Shown: positions 34,672-43,365 of the stretch, in pieces | Layout: each line of letters opens with the position of its first letter | Numbering within the stretch: the first letter of the stretch is position 1 | From: Paraburkholderia sp. C35 | Lineage (GTDB): Bacteria; Pseudomonadota; Gammaproteobacteria; Burkholderiales; Burkholderiaceae | Length of the DNA stretch: 62,913 nucleotides | Assembly (NCBI RefSeq): GCF_003121405.1 | Contig: NZ_QBUY01000049.1 | Location: 1 to 62,913 of the forward strand | Direction: 5' to 3' | Translations under genes and position numbers: made by a program | The notes under the pieces: model-generated | The model's database searches: none | What the model saw: the letters and a program-made list of their open reading frames with translations, nothing else | What the model was told of the DNA's origin: nothing

Positions 34672-35545
34672 GACTCCTCTTTCCGAACTCGCGCAAGGAC
34701 AGCAGTACCCTGCTGCCGCGCTCTATGTCGTGGCCACGCCGATTGGCAACATCGCCGATATCACGCTGCGCGCGTTGCACGTGCTCGGCCTCGTCGATCG
34801 CATCGCCGCCGAAGACACACGCAACACGGGCCAACTGCTGTCGCGCTACGGCATCTCGAAGCCGCTCGTCGCCGTGCATCAGCACAACGAACGCGAGTCG
34901 GCGCAGCGCATCGTCGAGTATTTGCGGGCGGGCGAGCGCGTCGCGTACGTCTCAGATGCAGGTACGCCCGGCATCTCGGACCCAGGCGCAAAACTCGTCG
35001 ATGCCGTGCGCGAAGCCGGTTTCACCGTCGTGCCGATGCCGGGCGCGAGCGCGCTGGCCACTGCGCTCAGCGTTGCGGGCGATTGGGTCGCGACGTTCTC
35101 GTTCCTCGGCTTTTTGCCGCCGAAAGCAAAACAGCGCGCCGCCGCGCTCGCACCGCTCGCGAAGCATGCTCACGCGATGGTGTTCTACGAAGCGCCGCAT
35201 CGGATCGTCGAAACGGTGCAGGCACTCGCCGATGCTTTTGGCGGCGAACGGCGTCTGTTGATTGGCCGCGAATTGACGAAATTACATGAGGGATTGCATC
35301 GCTGCACCCTGGCCGAAGGGCCTAGGTGGCTGGAAGAAGATGCCAACCGGCAGCGTGGAGAATTCGTGCTGGTGGTGGAAGGCGCGCCCGTCGACGCCGA
35401 AGGTGAGCAGGATCACGACGCGCTGCTTCAGACACTGCTGGAAGAATTGTCGGTGAGCAGCGCGGCGAAACTCGCCGCGACACTCACGGGCGCCTCGCGC
35501 AACGCGTTGTACACGCGGGCGCTGGCGCTGAAGAAAGAGGACTAG
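34670..35545 (+). CDS. rsmI: 16S rRNA 2'-O-methyltransferase RsmI
   Basis: A 291-residue SAM-dependent enzyme that methylates the ribose of C1402 in 16S rRNA. ATG 34670 begins MTPLSELAQGQQYPAAALYV. Family motifs: VATPIGNIADITLRAL, AAEDTRNTGQLL, YVSDAGTPGISDPGAKLV, PMPGASALATALSVAGDW, FLGFLPPKAKQR and YEAPHRIVET. The tetrapyrrole-methylase fold is complete. It is divergent from yraN and ends at a strong terminator. Confidence 0.97.
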   Translation: MTPLSELAQGQQYPAAALYVVATPIGNIADITLRALHVLGLVDRIAAEDTRNTGQLLSRYGISKPLVAVHQHNERESAQRIVEYLRAGERVAYVSDAGTPGISDPGAKLVDAVREAGFTVVPMPGASALATALSVAGDWVATFSFLGFLPPKAKQRAAALAPLAKHAHAMVFYEAPHRIVETVQALADAFGGERRLLIGRELTKLHEGLHRCTLAEGPRWLEEDANRQRGEFVLVVEGAPVDAEGEQDHDALLQTLLEELSVSSAAKLAATLTGASRNALYTRALALKKED

Positions 35546-35550
35546 AAACA

Positions 35551-35591
35551 AAAAAGGGCCGCGAGGTGATTCACCCGCGGCCCTTTCTTCT
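35551..35591 (+). terminator. Rho-independent terminator after rsmI
   Basis: The stem AGGGCCGCG / CGCGGCCCT with an inner GGTG/CACC extension is followed by TTTCTT on the plus strand. On the minus strand the A-run before the stem gives TTTTTTG, so it may also serve rlpA, which ends 41 bp further on. Confidence 0.85.
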
Positions 35592-35631
35592 GAGGACATG
35601 ATCTGTCCTCAGCTATCTCGATCAGACGATC

Positions 35632-36231
35632 TTACTTCTCGTTCGAGTCGCCCTGATTCGACGCCAGGATTTCCTTCATCTCGGCTCTCGCTTCACGCTG
35701 CGACAAACCTTCGATCTTCACGCGCGCCGTGCCGGCATGCGCCAGATGCAAAATTTTCGCAGCTGCGTAAGAAAGATCGAGCACCCGGCCGCGCACGTAC
35801 GGACCACGGTCGTTGATCTTCACGACGACCGTGTCGTTCGTAGCCGGGTTGGTCACGCGCACGTACGAGCCGAGCGGCAGCGTGCGGTGCGCGGCCGTCA
35901 GCGCGTTCATGTTGAAGCGCTCGCCGTTGGCCGTCTTGCGACCGTGGAAGCCGCGCCCATACCACGACGCGCGGCCAACCTGCTGGAAATCACCGACGTT
36001 CGGGCCGTCGGACAAGGGTTCTGCGTCGGCGAGCTTGCCTTTCTGGTCTGCCGTGTCAGGCAGATTGTTCAGTCCTGAACCGTACGACTGGGGCGCAACG
36101 GTATTGCGCGCGTCATTGGTCGTGGCGGACACACCGCTGACCTGGGTGTTCGCGCCAGGAGGCACCGCACATGCGGACAGTGCCAAAAAGGCAAAAACGC
36201 TCCCAACACGTCGGGGTAGCCGAGTTTTCAT
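35632..36231 (-). CDS. rlpA: RlpA-like septal lytic transglycosylase/lipoprotein
   Basis: About 200 residues from ATG 36231 (MKTRLPRRVGSVFAFLALSA). A lipobox-like LSAC (about residue 21) predicts a lipoprotein. The double-psi beta-barrel shows RASWYGRGFHGRKTANGERF, MNALTAAHRTLPLGSYVRVT and VVVKINDRGPYVRGRVLDLS, the signature of RlpA, which cleaves naked glycan strands at division sites. The SPOR domain common in longer RlpA proteins is missing, so septal targeting would need another route. Confidence 0.93.
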   Translation of the reverse strand: MKTRLPRRVGSVFAFLALSACAVPPGANTQVSGVSATTNDARNTVAPQSYGSGLNNLPDTADQKGKLADAEPLSDGPNVGDFQQVGRASWYGRGFHGRKTANGERFNMNALTAAHRTLPLGSYVRVTNPATNDTVVVKINDRGPYVRGRVLDLSYAAAKILHLAHAGTARVKIEGLSQREARAEMKEILASNQGDSNEK

Positions 36232-36872
36232 AAGACAAATCAATGCAATGCGAGCCGCAAAACGCGAAATGGCTGCGTGTTAGCTTGCGACTCCGGCGGC
36301 AAGGGACAAGCGCGCACTGCGCAACGCTGGCGCAGGACGACGAAAGCCCGGACGCGGCACACTCAGCCGCTACCGCACGGTTAGTTTTCACGTCTGACGC
36401 AACTGTCCCCGCAGTTTCGGCCAGACCCCACAAGCCGCCATCGAACGTTTACACGTTCGTGCGCCGGAAACTCACGGCGCTCAGGAAGGCGGCGTAGGCC
36501 CCATCCAGCGTTACGGCAGCGAGGCCGTAGCAGGCGCGTGGCACCTGGCTAGACAGGACGTGCGCATCGAAAAAAGCGATCGATGCTGGATTTGCTATCG
36601 GATAACCCGACGGCACATGCTTGATGGTGAAGCAGCAGCGCTCGTTCCCGTTTCATAGGACAAAACGCCATTTCACCCAAAAGACGGTGCGGTTTCCCAC
36701 ACCCATTACGTGCATTATAGCAAAAACACAATTCTGTGTTCTCTACCTGCACATGCGCCCGATGAATTCTCACTATTACTGCAAAAATGCGCATTGAGTA
36801 GTCGGCTTTCCGGCCAATGGCAACGGGCGCAGCCGTCGGTACAATCGAGTTTTTCCTGCATCGCGCCCTGCC
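36232..36872. other. 641-bp intergenic region
   Basis: This gap separates the divergent rlpA and metallo-hydrolase genes. Reading frames within it have no recognisable family. A short inverted repeat, CGAACG(TTTACA)CGTTCG, lies at about 36441-36458. The stretch 36700-36790 is AT-richer than average and probably holds the downstream promoter. I see no tRNA or terminator. Confidence 0.45.
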
Positions 36873-37517
36873 ATGAAAGTCACCCTGATCCCCGTTACGC
36901 CGTTCCAGCAGAACAGTTCCCTGCTCGTTTGCGAGGCGACGGGGCGAGCGGCCATCGTCGATCCGGGCGGCGATCTCGACATCATCAAAGGTGAGGTCGA
37001 GCGGCAGAACGTGTCGGTCGAAAAGGTGCTGCTCACGCATGGACACATTGATCACTGCGCGGGCGCAAAAGCAATCGCCGATCACTACGGCGTGCCGATC
37101 GAAGGTCCGCATGTCGATGAACGCTTCTGGATCGACAAGTTGCCCGAGCAGAGCGTGCGCTTTGGCTTTCCGGCTGCCGAGGCATTCGAGCCGACGCGCT
37201 GGCTCGACGACAACGACACCGTCAGCTTCGGCGACGAAACGCTCGAGGTTTATCACTGTCCTGGCCACACGCCGGGTCACGTGATCTTCTTCAGCCGCGT
37301 GCACCGGCTCGCGCTGGTGGGCGACGTGCTGTTCGCCGGTTCGATCGGCCGTACCGACTTTCCGCGCGGCAACCACGGCGACCTGATCCGCTCGATCCGC
37401 GCCAAGCTCTGGCCGCTCGGCGACGACGTCACGTTCGTTCCCGGTCACGGGCCAACATCGACATTCGGCGACGAACGCCGCACGAATCCCTACGTCGCGG
37501 ACGGAGTCAACGCATGA
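36873..37517 (+). CDS. MBL-fold metallo-hydrolase, glyoxalase II-like
   Basis: A 214-residue cytosolic enzyme of the YcbL/GloB-like group. The metal-binding motif is LLTHGHIDHCAGA (HxHxDH), with later ligands in CPGHTPGHV, LVGDVLFAGSIGRTDFP and FVPGHGPTSTFGDERRTNPY. It lacks the C-terminal substrate domain of full GloB. By family it hydrolyses thioesters such as S-lactoylglutathione. The next gene overlaps its stop by 4 bp. Confidence 0.93.
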   Translation: MKVTLIPVTPFQQNSSLLVCEATGRAAIVDPGGDLDIIKGEVERQNVSVEKVLLTHGHIDHCAGAKAIADHYGVPIEGPHVDERFWIDKLPEQSVRFGFPAAEAFEPTRWLDDNDTVSFGDETLEVYHCPGHTPGHVIFFSRVHRLALVGDVLFAGSIGRTDFPRGNHGDLIRSIRAKLWPLGDDVTFVPGHGPTSTFGDERRTNPYVADGVNA

Positions 37518-38128
37518 GCGCGGAAATCTATGTGAGCACCGACGTCGAAGCGGACGGCCCGATACCCGGCCCGCATTCGATGCTGAGTTTCGCCTCCGCC
37601 GCCTATACCGCCGACAAGCAGTTGATCGGCACGTTCTCGGCGAATCTCGAACTGCTCGAAGGCGCAGCGCCGCATCCCGTGCAGGAAGCGTGGTGGAAAA
37701 CGCAGCCGGAAGCGTGGGCGGCCTGCCGCAAGGATCTGCAGCAACCGGCGTCGGCGCTGGTGGCCTATGTCGAATGGGTCGAGGCGTTGCCTGGCAAACC
37801 GGTGTTCGTCGCCATGCCGGCGGGCTTCGATTTCACCTTCATGTTCTGGTACATGATGCGGTTCACCGGACGCTGCCCGTTCTCGTGGTCGGCGCTGGAC
37901 ATCAAGACGCTCGCGTTTGCGATGACGGGGCTGCCGTATCGCAAGTGCATCAAGCCGCGTTTTCCGAAGCACTGGTTCGACGATCACCCACACACGCACG
38001 TCGCGCTCGACGACGCGATCGAGCAAGGCGCACTCTTCTGCAACATGCTCGCGGAACTGCGGGCCAGCCAGAACGCCGTAGCGGCTGAAAACGATACCGA
38101 CGATTCAGGACAAAAACCCGCCGAGTAG
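37514..38128 (+). CDS. DEDD-family 3'-5' exonuclease
   Basis: A 204-residue RNase T/epsilon-fold exonuclease. Acidic residues fit the DEDD pattern: D10 and E12 in STDVEADGP, an aspartate in MPAGFDFTFMFW, and HVALDDAIEQG near the C terminus (the DEDDh His and Asp). In place of the usual longer catalytic core it is compact, and the substrate is unknown. It is translationally coupled (ATGA) to the metallo-hydrolase, so the pair forms an operon. The last 20 residues are acidic and probably disordered. Confidence 0.82.
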   Translation: MSAEIYVSTDVEADGPIPGPHSMLSFASAAYTADKQLIGTFSANLELLEGAAPHPVQEAWWKTQPEAWAACRKDLQQPASALVAYVEWVEALPGKPVFVAMPAGFDFTFMFWYMMRFTGRCPFSWSALDIKTLAFAMTGLPYRKCIKPRFPKHWFDDHPHTHVALDDAIEQGALFCNMLAELRASQNAVAAENDTDDSGQKPAE

Positions 38129-38233
38129 GCGCCAAATTAGGGAATCTCCCTCAGCATCAGCGGTTTGCATTGCGTTTCGTTTCCGCGGCCTCTACCATTA
38201 ACGGGAAAAGGCGACGCGACAACGGAGGCGCAG

Positions 38234-38692
38234 TTGACACTCGATACGTTCTCTCAAAAGATCCTGCGTCTTTTGCAACTAGACGCGCGCCGTTCGGTGC
38301 AGGAGATTTCCGACCAGGTCGGCCTGTCCAGCACGCCGTGCTGGCGGCGCATCAAGGACATGGAGCAATCGGGCATCATCCAGCGCTACACGGCGCTGCT
38401 CGATCGCGAAAAGCTCGGTTTGCACGTATGCGCGCTCGCGCATATCCATCTCACCCGGCACACCGAGGGCGGCGTCGAGCAGTTCGAGCGCGAAATCGCT
38501 ACCTGCCCCGAAGTGACCGAGTGCTACAGCACCACGGGCGAATCGGACTACATCCTCAAGATCGTCGCGCCCGACATCAAGGCGTACGACACTTTCCTTC
38601 ACGACCGCATCTTCAAGATTCCGGCTGTCGCGCAGGTTCGCACGAGCGTCGTGCTGCGCGAGATCAAGTTCGATACGCAACTGCCTCTGTAA
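38234..38692 (+). CDS. Lrp/AsnC family transcriptional regulator
   Basis: A 152-residue regulator. I choose TTG 38234 because a clear ACGGAGG lies six bases upstream and the reading gives the usual Lrp length and start (TLDTFSQKILRLLQLDAR). The helix-turn-helix is VQEISDQVGLSSTPCWRRIK, followed by the RAM effector domain (GIIQRYTALLDREKLG, VTECYSTTGESDYILKIVAP). Lrp proteins sense amino acids as octamers. No divergent transporter or enzyme gene is next to it, so the target is not obvious. Confidence 0.92.
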   Translation: MTLDTFSQKILRLLQLDARRSVQEISDQVGLSSTPCWRRIKDMEQSGIIQRYTALLDREKLGLHVCALAHIHLTRHTEGGVEQFEREIATCPEVTECYSTTGESDYILKIVAPDIKAYDTFLHDRIFKIPAVAQVRTSVVLREIKFDTQLPL

Positions 38693-38747
38693 GCGGCGCA
38701 CTCTCTGGCAGAGGCGGGACTCCCTGCACGCCTCCGTCAAGGTACGC

Positions 38748-39950
38748 TCAACCGTCACCGCGCGGCTCGCGCTGCAATTCCGCGCCAGCCGTCGACACAT
38801 CCACCGCGTGCGTCACATTCAGCCGGCGCGCGCCGAGCTTGCGCTTGAGCGTCTCCAGATCGATCCGTGCCAGATGTTGCGCCTCGCTTTCCAGCGCTTC
38901 CAGCCTGGACGGTTGCAATGTCACTTCGATGTCGAGTCCCGTGCTCAGATAATGCAGGTTCACGTTAGCCGCCCGGAGTCCCTGCGCGGCGAGCGCCGCT
39001 TCGACTTCGGCCACGATCGTTGCACGCGGCGGCAGGTTGACCGGCGGACGCGCAATCGCGTCGTTTTCGGGATCGACGTGAATCAGCGCGTCGAGCACAC
39101 GATTATCGGATAGCACCCGCGCGCGCGCCGTCTCTGCGATGTAATGGCCTTCGGAAACCGAGATCATCGGGTCGACGAGAACATGCGCGTCGACCAGTGC
39201 AAAGTCGCCCATCTTGCGCGTGCGTAATTCGTGGACGTCGCGCACGCCGGGTGTGGTCAGAATCCGCGCGCGCAGATCGGCGGTGTCGGACTCGTCGAGC
39301 GCGCGATCGGACAGGTCTTGCAGCGCGTCCCAGCCGAAGGTCCAGCCCATTCGCGCGACCATGAAGCCGACCACGGCTGCTGCAACGGGATCGAGCACGC
39401 GCACGCCCGCGAGACTCCCGACAATGCCCAGCGCCACCACCAGCGACGACGCCGCGTCCGATCGCGCATGCCACGCATTGGCGATCAGCATGGCCGAACG
39501 CACGCGCTCCGCTTCGCGCAACATGTAGCGAAAGAGCGCTTCCTTCGACACCAGCACGACTACCGCAACCGCGAGCGCGCTCAAATGAACGGCGGGGATG
39601 CTGTCCAGATCGGTGAGCCGTGTGGCGGCGCGCCACAACATACCGCCGCCCACGGCAATCAGCAGGCCGCCGAGAAATAGCGACGCGACCGTTTCATACC
39701 GGCTATGTCCGTAATTGTGATCCGCATCCGGCCCGACGCCGCTATGGCGATTGGCAATCAGCACGACAAAATCGGAAATCAGATCGGCAAGCGAATGCAC
39801 GCCGTCTGCGACGAGCGCCTGGGAATGCGCGATCACGCCTACGACAATCTGCACCGACATCAGAACCGTATTGAGTCCGATGCTGACGTAAGTGCTTTTG
39901 CGCGCGACGCGCTGTTTTTCCGCGGATTGAGCGGTCTGGTTGGAAGGCAT
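38748..39950 (-). CDS. Cation diffusion facilitator metal exporter
   Basis: A 400-residue inner-membrane H+/metal antiporter. Six helices are predicted; metal ligands appear in ALVADGVHSLADLISDF (DxxHxxxD) and NYGHSRYETVASL, with the matching HARSDAASSLVVALG on helix 5. The cytosolic C-terminal domain (LRARILTTPGVRDVHELRTR, HIHVDPENDA-like IHVDPE) is extended to about 190 residues, longer than in FieF, with a second ferredoxin-like stretch. Probable substrates are Zn2+, Fe2+ or Co2+. Confidence 0.92.
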   Translation of the reverse strand: MPSNQTAQSAEKQRVARKSTYVSIGLNTVLMSVQIVVGVIAHSQALVADGVHSLADLISDFVVLIANRHSGVGPDADHNYGHSRYETVASLFLGGLLIAVGGGMLWRAATRLTDLDSIPAVHLSALAVAVVVLVSKEALFRYMLREAERVRSAMLIANAWHARSDAASSLVVALGIVGSLAGVRVLDPVAAAVVGFMVARMGWTFGWDALQDLSDRALDESDTADLRARILTTPGVRDVHELRTRKMGDFALVDAHVLVDPMISVSEGHYIAETARARVLSDNRVLDALIHVDPENDAIARPPVNLPPRATIVAEVEAALAAQGLRAANVNLHYLSTGLDIEVTLQPSRLEALESEAQHLARIDLETLKRKLGARRLNVTHAVDVSTAGAELQREPRGDG

Positions 39951-40124
39951 TTGAAGGCAAACGGGTTCGTTACCATTTATTCTACCCGTCGCTTTGTGAA
40001 GCCGCTCTTAAGCACACAAAAATACCTTTTAAATCATGTGCTTATCATAATGCGAAGCATTCTCACCAAACTGGAGAGGATCGGGGCCTCGTTTGTCCTA
40101 AGAAACGAAAAGACTTCGCCCAAT

Positions 40125-40158
40125 AAAAAACCGCGCTTCCGAATGGAGCGCGGTTTTT
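40125..40158 (-). terminator. Terminator of the H-NS-like gene
   Basis: The stem AAACCGCGCT / AGCGCGGTTT has a T-run on both strands. It lies about 40 bp after the stop of the H-NS-like gene. The upstream stretch 39951-40124 is AT-rich and contains TAAGCACA and TGTGCTTA as inverted arms. Confidence 0.8.
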
Positions 40159-40195
40159 CTTAATGCGTTGCTTGCGATGCAAGCCTTAAGTCATA

Positions 40196-40501
40196 TTATT
40201 TCTCGATGAGAAATTTTTCGCGTTCCTGACCAGCAATCCAGCGCGGCGGCTTGCCACGGCCTGACCACGTGCTACCGCTCGCGGGATCACGATATTTGGG
40301 TGCAACACCTGCGCGGGGACGCCCCGCTGCCTTTGCGGCTTTTGCGCGCGGGCCACCGCCGAGCTCAGCCAGCGAAATGCCGTAATCGGACATTTTCTGC
40401 TTGATCTCGTTTAACACTTCCGCATACTCGCGCGCTTTTGCCTCTTCGATCTGCTTTTCGAGCTTTTCGCGCTGCGCGAGTAGTTCCCTGTAGGAGGACA
40501 T
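40196..40501 (-). CDS. H-NS family nucleoid-associated protein
   Basis: A 101-residue histone-like protein. ATG 40501 has AAGGAAACT directly upstream. A coiled-coil oligomerisation domain (SYRELLAQREKLEKQIEEAK) is linked to the DNA-binding domain ending YRDPASGSTWSGRGKPPRWI, the betaproteobacterial H-NS/BpH3 signature for minor-groove AT recognition. It sits between two AT-rich stretches that are likely self-regulated. Confidence 0.94.
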   Translation of the reverse strand: MSSYRELLAQREKLEKQIEEAKAREYAEVLNEIKQKMSDYGISLAELGGGPRAKAAKAAGRPRAGVAPKYRDPASGSTWSGRGKPPRWIAGQEREKFLIEK

Positions 40502-40860
40502 AGTTTCCTTGTGGTTCAATAAATGGACGAGCGGTCTATGCCGATTAGTCCGGAAAGTGATCATGCCTCGGAATTTGCAGGCGAGATTAACACAAAATTG
40601 AAACCCCAGAAAAGAGACAGTCGAAAATTAATTAATCTCAATTTCATAAACTTTCACGAAACTGGCAATCGCGGGTTTCAGCCGGTCGAATTATTCTTTC
40701 ACTGAATAACGCTCATCTGAGGAATAAATTCATATTTAACTGGCAAACCATGAAAAGCAATGGTTAATTCATTCCACAACATTTCATGCCATGCGAGTTT
40801 TATCCGGCAAAATGTAAAATCCCGCCCCGTATTGCGGTAAAAACGGCAGTGCTTTAACCG
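40502..40860. other. AT-rich intergenic region upstream of the H-NS-like gene
   Basis: About 359 bp of visibly low GC content with A/T tracts (for example AAAATTAATTAATCTCAATT at about 40625) and an inverted repeat AACCAT/ATGGTT (40746-40765). No credible gene. It probably carries the promoter of the H-NS-like gene and autoregulatory H-NS sites. Confidence 0.55.
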
Positions 40861-41553
40861 CTACGCATCGAGCGCGCGCGCGATGCAATCATCGAGTGCC
40901 ACACGCAGGCATTCGGCATCAGGCGCGGGCGAATCGAACATCACACGGGTGCGCACTCCCGACATCTTCAGATCGGCGCCATACCGGTCGACACCCAGCA
41001 ACTGCATATGCGCCGGACGCTTCGGGTGATCTTCGAAAAACGCCAGCAGCGCGGTTTCTTCATCGAATGAAACGGGGTCGAGCGGATCGAGGTCCGCCGC
41101 ACTCAGCCAGCCCATCGCGCCAAATCCGCCGATATACCGCATCCGCTCGATCGACATCACCCAGAACGAGAAATCGCCCAGCACCAGATAACGCTCGGCA
41201 TCAGGCTGATAGCGCAGATAGCGCTGGATGACGGACGGCGCGGGATCGACATGTTCGAAGGTGCCGACGAGCGTGATGCGCTGGCCGTTGAGCACATCAC
41301 CGTCGGGCGCGTGCACGATCAGGAAGCCCGCACGCGGATCGGAATGCAGGTTGCGCGTGTGTTCGGCGAGACGGCTCACGAGAATGGTCGGGCGATGCTG
41401 TGCATCCGGCGCGAACGGCAGCACGGTCGGGTACGGAAACCCTTGCGGCTGGCGCGCATGCGTGGCGAGCGTGCCGATCGCGGCCTGATGCAGCAGGTGC
41501 AGCGGAGCGTGAGCGGGAATGTTCAAGTGCGCGTCCTCGTCGAATGTTTTCAT
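40861..41553 (-). CDS. HugZ-like pyridoxamine 5'-phosphate oxidase fold protein
   Basis: A 230-residue protein with a split-barrel flavin-type fold: LLHQAAIGTLATHARQPQGF, PYPTVLPFAPDA, LVSRLAEHTRNL and DPRAGFLIVHA. The C-terminal domain (YLVLGDFSFWVMSIERMRYI, GGFGAMGWLSAADL, VDRYGADL) matches HugZ-family proteins that bind and degrade haem. No haem uptake genes flank it, so haem use is inferred from family only. Confidence 0.85.
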   Translation of the reverse strand: MKTFDEDAHLNIPAHAPLHLLHQAAIGTLATHARQPQGFPYPTVLPFAPDAQHRPTILVSRLAEHTRNLHSDPRAGFLIVHAPDGDVLNGQRITLVGTFEHVDPAPSVIQRYLRYQPDAERYLVLGDFSFWVMSIERMRYIGGFGAMGWLSAADLDPLDPVSFDEETALLAFFEDHPKRPAHMQLLGVDRYGADLKMSGVRTRVMFDSPAPDAECLRVALDDCIARALDA

Positions 41554-41793
41554 GGCGCGCGATGCCCGTCGACATCACCCGGCCGCAAACAGGCCGGACA
41601 CTGCGCGTGGAAAGTAGATATTAGTTCAGGGACTTCCCCGCACGACATCGCGCGCTTCGCTAGAATGTGGAAGCGCTTTCACTTCGCTTTCTGCTGCCAG
41701 GCTTCAGCGTTCGCACTTGCGCTGCTGCGGCGCTGTTTATTTACGCGACTTCCGCATTGCCCGCGCGTTGCTTATCTACTCACCGAGTCACCC

Positions 41794-43005
41794 GTGTCCG
41801 ACCACCCGTCCGAATCCGCATCCTTACCCGCCGCGCATCGCAATCTGTCTGTCAGCGCGCGCAACCGGGCCCGCTACGCGACGATGGCGCTCTTTTTCAT
41901 CGCGGGGATGATGTATGCGTCGTGGGGCGTGCACGTGCCGACGGTGCGCGACCGCTTCCAGCTGAATCCGGCGATGCTGTCGCTCGCGCTGTTCGCGGTG
42001 GCGGGCGGCTCGATCGGCGCGATGGTGACCAACGCGCCGGGGATCGCGCGGGTCGGCACGCGGCGCGCCTGTCTCGCCGGCGGGCTCGTGATGTCGGCGG
42101 CAGGCGCGTTGATCCTCGTGGTGCCTTATTACTGGATGCTGCTGGTGCTGCTCGCGTTCTTCGGCGCGGGCATGGCAACGCTCGACGTCGCGATGAACGC
42201 CGAAGCGAGTGCCGTCGAAGAAGCGCTCGGCCGGCCGATCATGTCGTCGCTGCACGGCATGTTCAGCGTCGGCGGGATGGCGGGCGCGGCCGTCGGCGGC
42301 GCGGCGCTCGCGCACGGCATGGCGCCCGCCGTGCATCTGCTGCTCGCCGCGCTGATCAGCGCTGGCGTGCTCGTGGCTGCGTGTCCTTCGGTTTTGCCGC
42401 ACGTTCCGCATGCCGATCATCCGGATGCACACACGCCGCGCGGCAACCGCTGGCGCTCGCCCGCGTTGTGGGCGCTCGGCGGAATCGCGCTGATTGCGCT
42501 GATTGCCGAAGGCGCGATGTACGACTGGGCGACCGTCTACATGCGCGATGTGGTGGTGTCGACGCCTGCTGTCGCGAGCGCCGCTTATGCCGCGTTCTCT
42601 GGCGGCATGGCCGCCGCGCGCTTTGCAGGCGATGCGGTGCGCGCACGCTTCGGCGCGCCGCAACTGATCGCGGCGAGCGCGTCGCTAGCCTGTGCGGGCA
42701 TGATCGGCGCGCTGCTTCTGCCCACGCCAATCGCCGCGTTGACGGGCTTCACGCTGATGGGCCTCGGTCTCGCCAACATGATGCCCGTGCTGTTCGCGGC
42801 CGCCGCGCGCGTCAAGGGCATCCACGCAGCCGAAGGACTCGCGCATGTCGCGGGCCTCGCCTATTTCGGCTTGCTGCTCGGGCCGGTGATCATCGGCGGC
42901 GTGGCGCAGGTGACGAATCTGCCCATCGGCCTGTCTGTCGTCGCGTTGTGTGCGGCGCTGGTCGCATTCATCGGACCGAAGGTGCTGCGCCGGCTCGGTA
43001 TCTGA
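41794..43005 (+). CDS. MFS transporter, YbjJ-like
   Basis: About 403 residues from GTG 41794 (SDHPSESASLPAAHRNLSVS), which gives a short cytosolic N terminus; ATG 41884 at the first helix (MALFFIAGMMYASWGVHVPT) is the alternative. About twelve helices. Blocks such as GGSIGAMVTNAPGIARVGTR, MNAEASAVEEALGRPIMSSL, HGMFSVGGMAGAAVGG and EGAMYDWATVYMRDV match the YbjJ branch of the major facilitator superfamily. The substrate is unknown. Confidence 0.88.
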   Translation: MSDHPSESASLPAAHRNLSVSARNRARYATMALFFIAGMMYASWGVHVPTVRDRFQLNPAMLSLALFAVAGGSIGAMVTNAPGIARVGTRRACLAGGLVMSAAGALILVVPYYWMLLVLLAFFGAGMATLDVAMNAEASAVEEALGRPIMSSLHGMFSVGGMAGAAVGGAALAHGMAPAVHLLLAALISAGVLVAACPSVLPHVPHADHPDAHTPRGNRWRSPALWALGGIALIALIAEGAMYDWATVYMRDVVVSTPAVASAAYAAFSGGMAAARFAGDAVRARFGAPQLIAASASLACAGMIGALLLPTPIAALTGFTLMGLGLANMMPVLFAAAARVKGIHAAEGLAHVAGLAYFGLLLGPVIIGGVAQVTNLPIGLSVVALCAALVAFIGPKVLRRLGI

Positions 43006-43310
43006 TCGACGCGAGCCTTCAGCGTCGCACGCTTCACTCACGTCGTTCCCGTCACTCGCGTTACGTTACGCGCGCCGCATATGTCCGCATGTTCCGCGAC
43101 ACATCGCGTTTGAACCGCGCGCGACATGCTGCACAGCACGTCCGGGCGCCTGATTCTGCAAGGCTCGCGCGCAATCGACGCCGATCCGGTCGCAATGGCA
43201 TAGCCCTTGCAATTCATTCCATGCGTATGAAACGCTGCTTCGACGGGAACGCATCAAGCGCGTCCCGTGCAACCAGACAACTAACGACGGCAACTGAAGC
43301 GTCAGGGGGG

Positions 43311-43346
43311 AACGGCGGACCAGAACATCGGTCCGCCGTTTTTTTA
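43311..43346 (+). terminator. Rho-independent terminator in a 360-bp gap
   Basis: A perfect 11-bp stem (AACGGCGGACC / GGTCCGCCGTT) with an eight-base loop ends in a T-run on the plus strand only. It is 305 bp beyond the MFS stop. The gap 43006-43310 contains no recognisable gene, so the transcript has either a long 3' tail or a separate small RNA. Confidence 0.8.
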
Positions 43347-43365
43347 TCTCAGCGTGCAAGCCCGC

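Noticed and set aside
36549..37448. 299-codon minus-strand frame opposite the metallo-hydrolase gene
   Set aside because: The plus strand carries the complete HxHxDH hydrolase; this is its complement.
40523..40705. 60-codon plus-strand frame upstream of the H-NS-like gene
   Set aside because: Lies in AT-rich regulatory DNA with no ribosome-binding site or family match.
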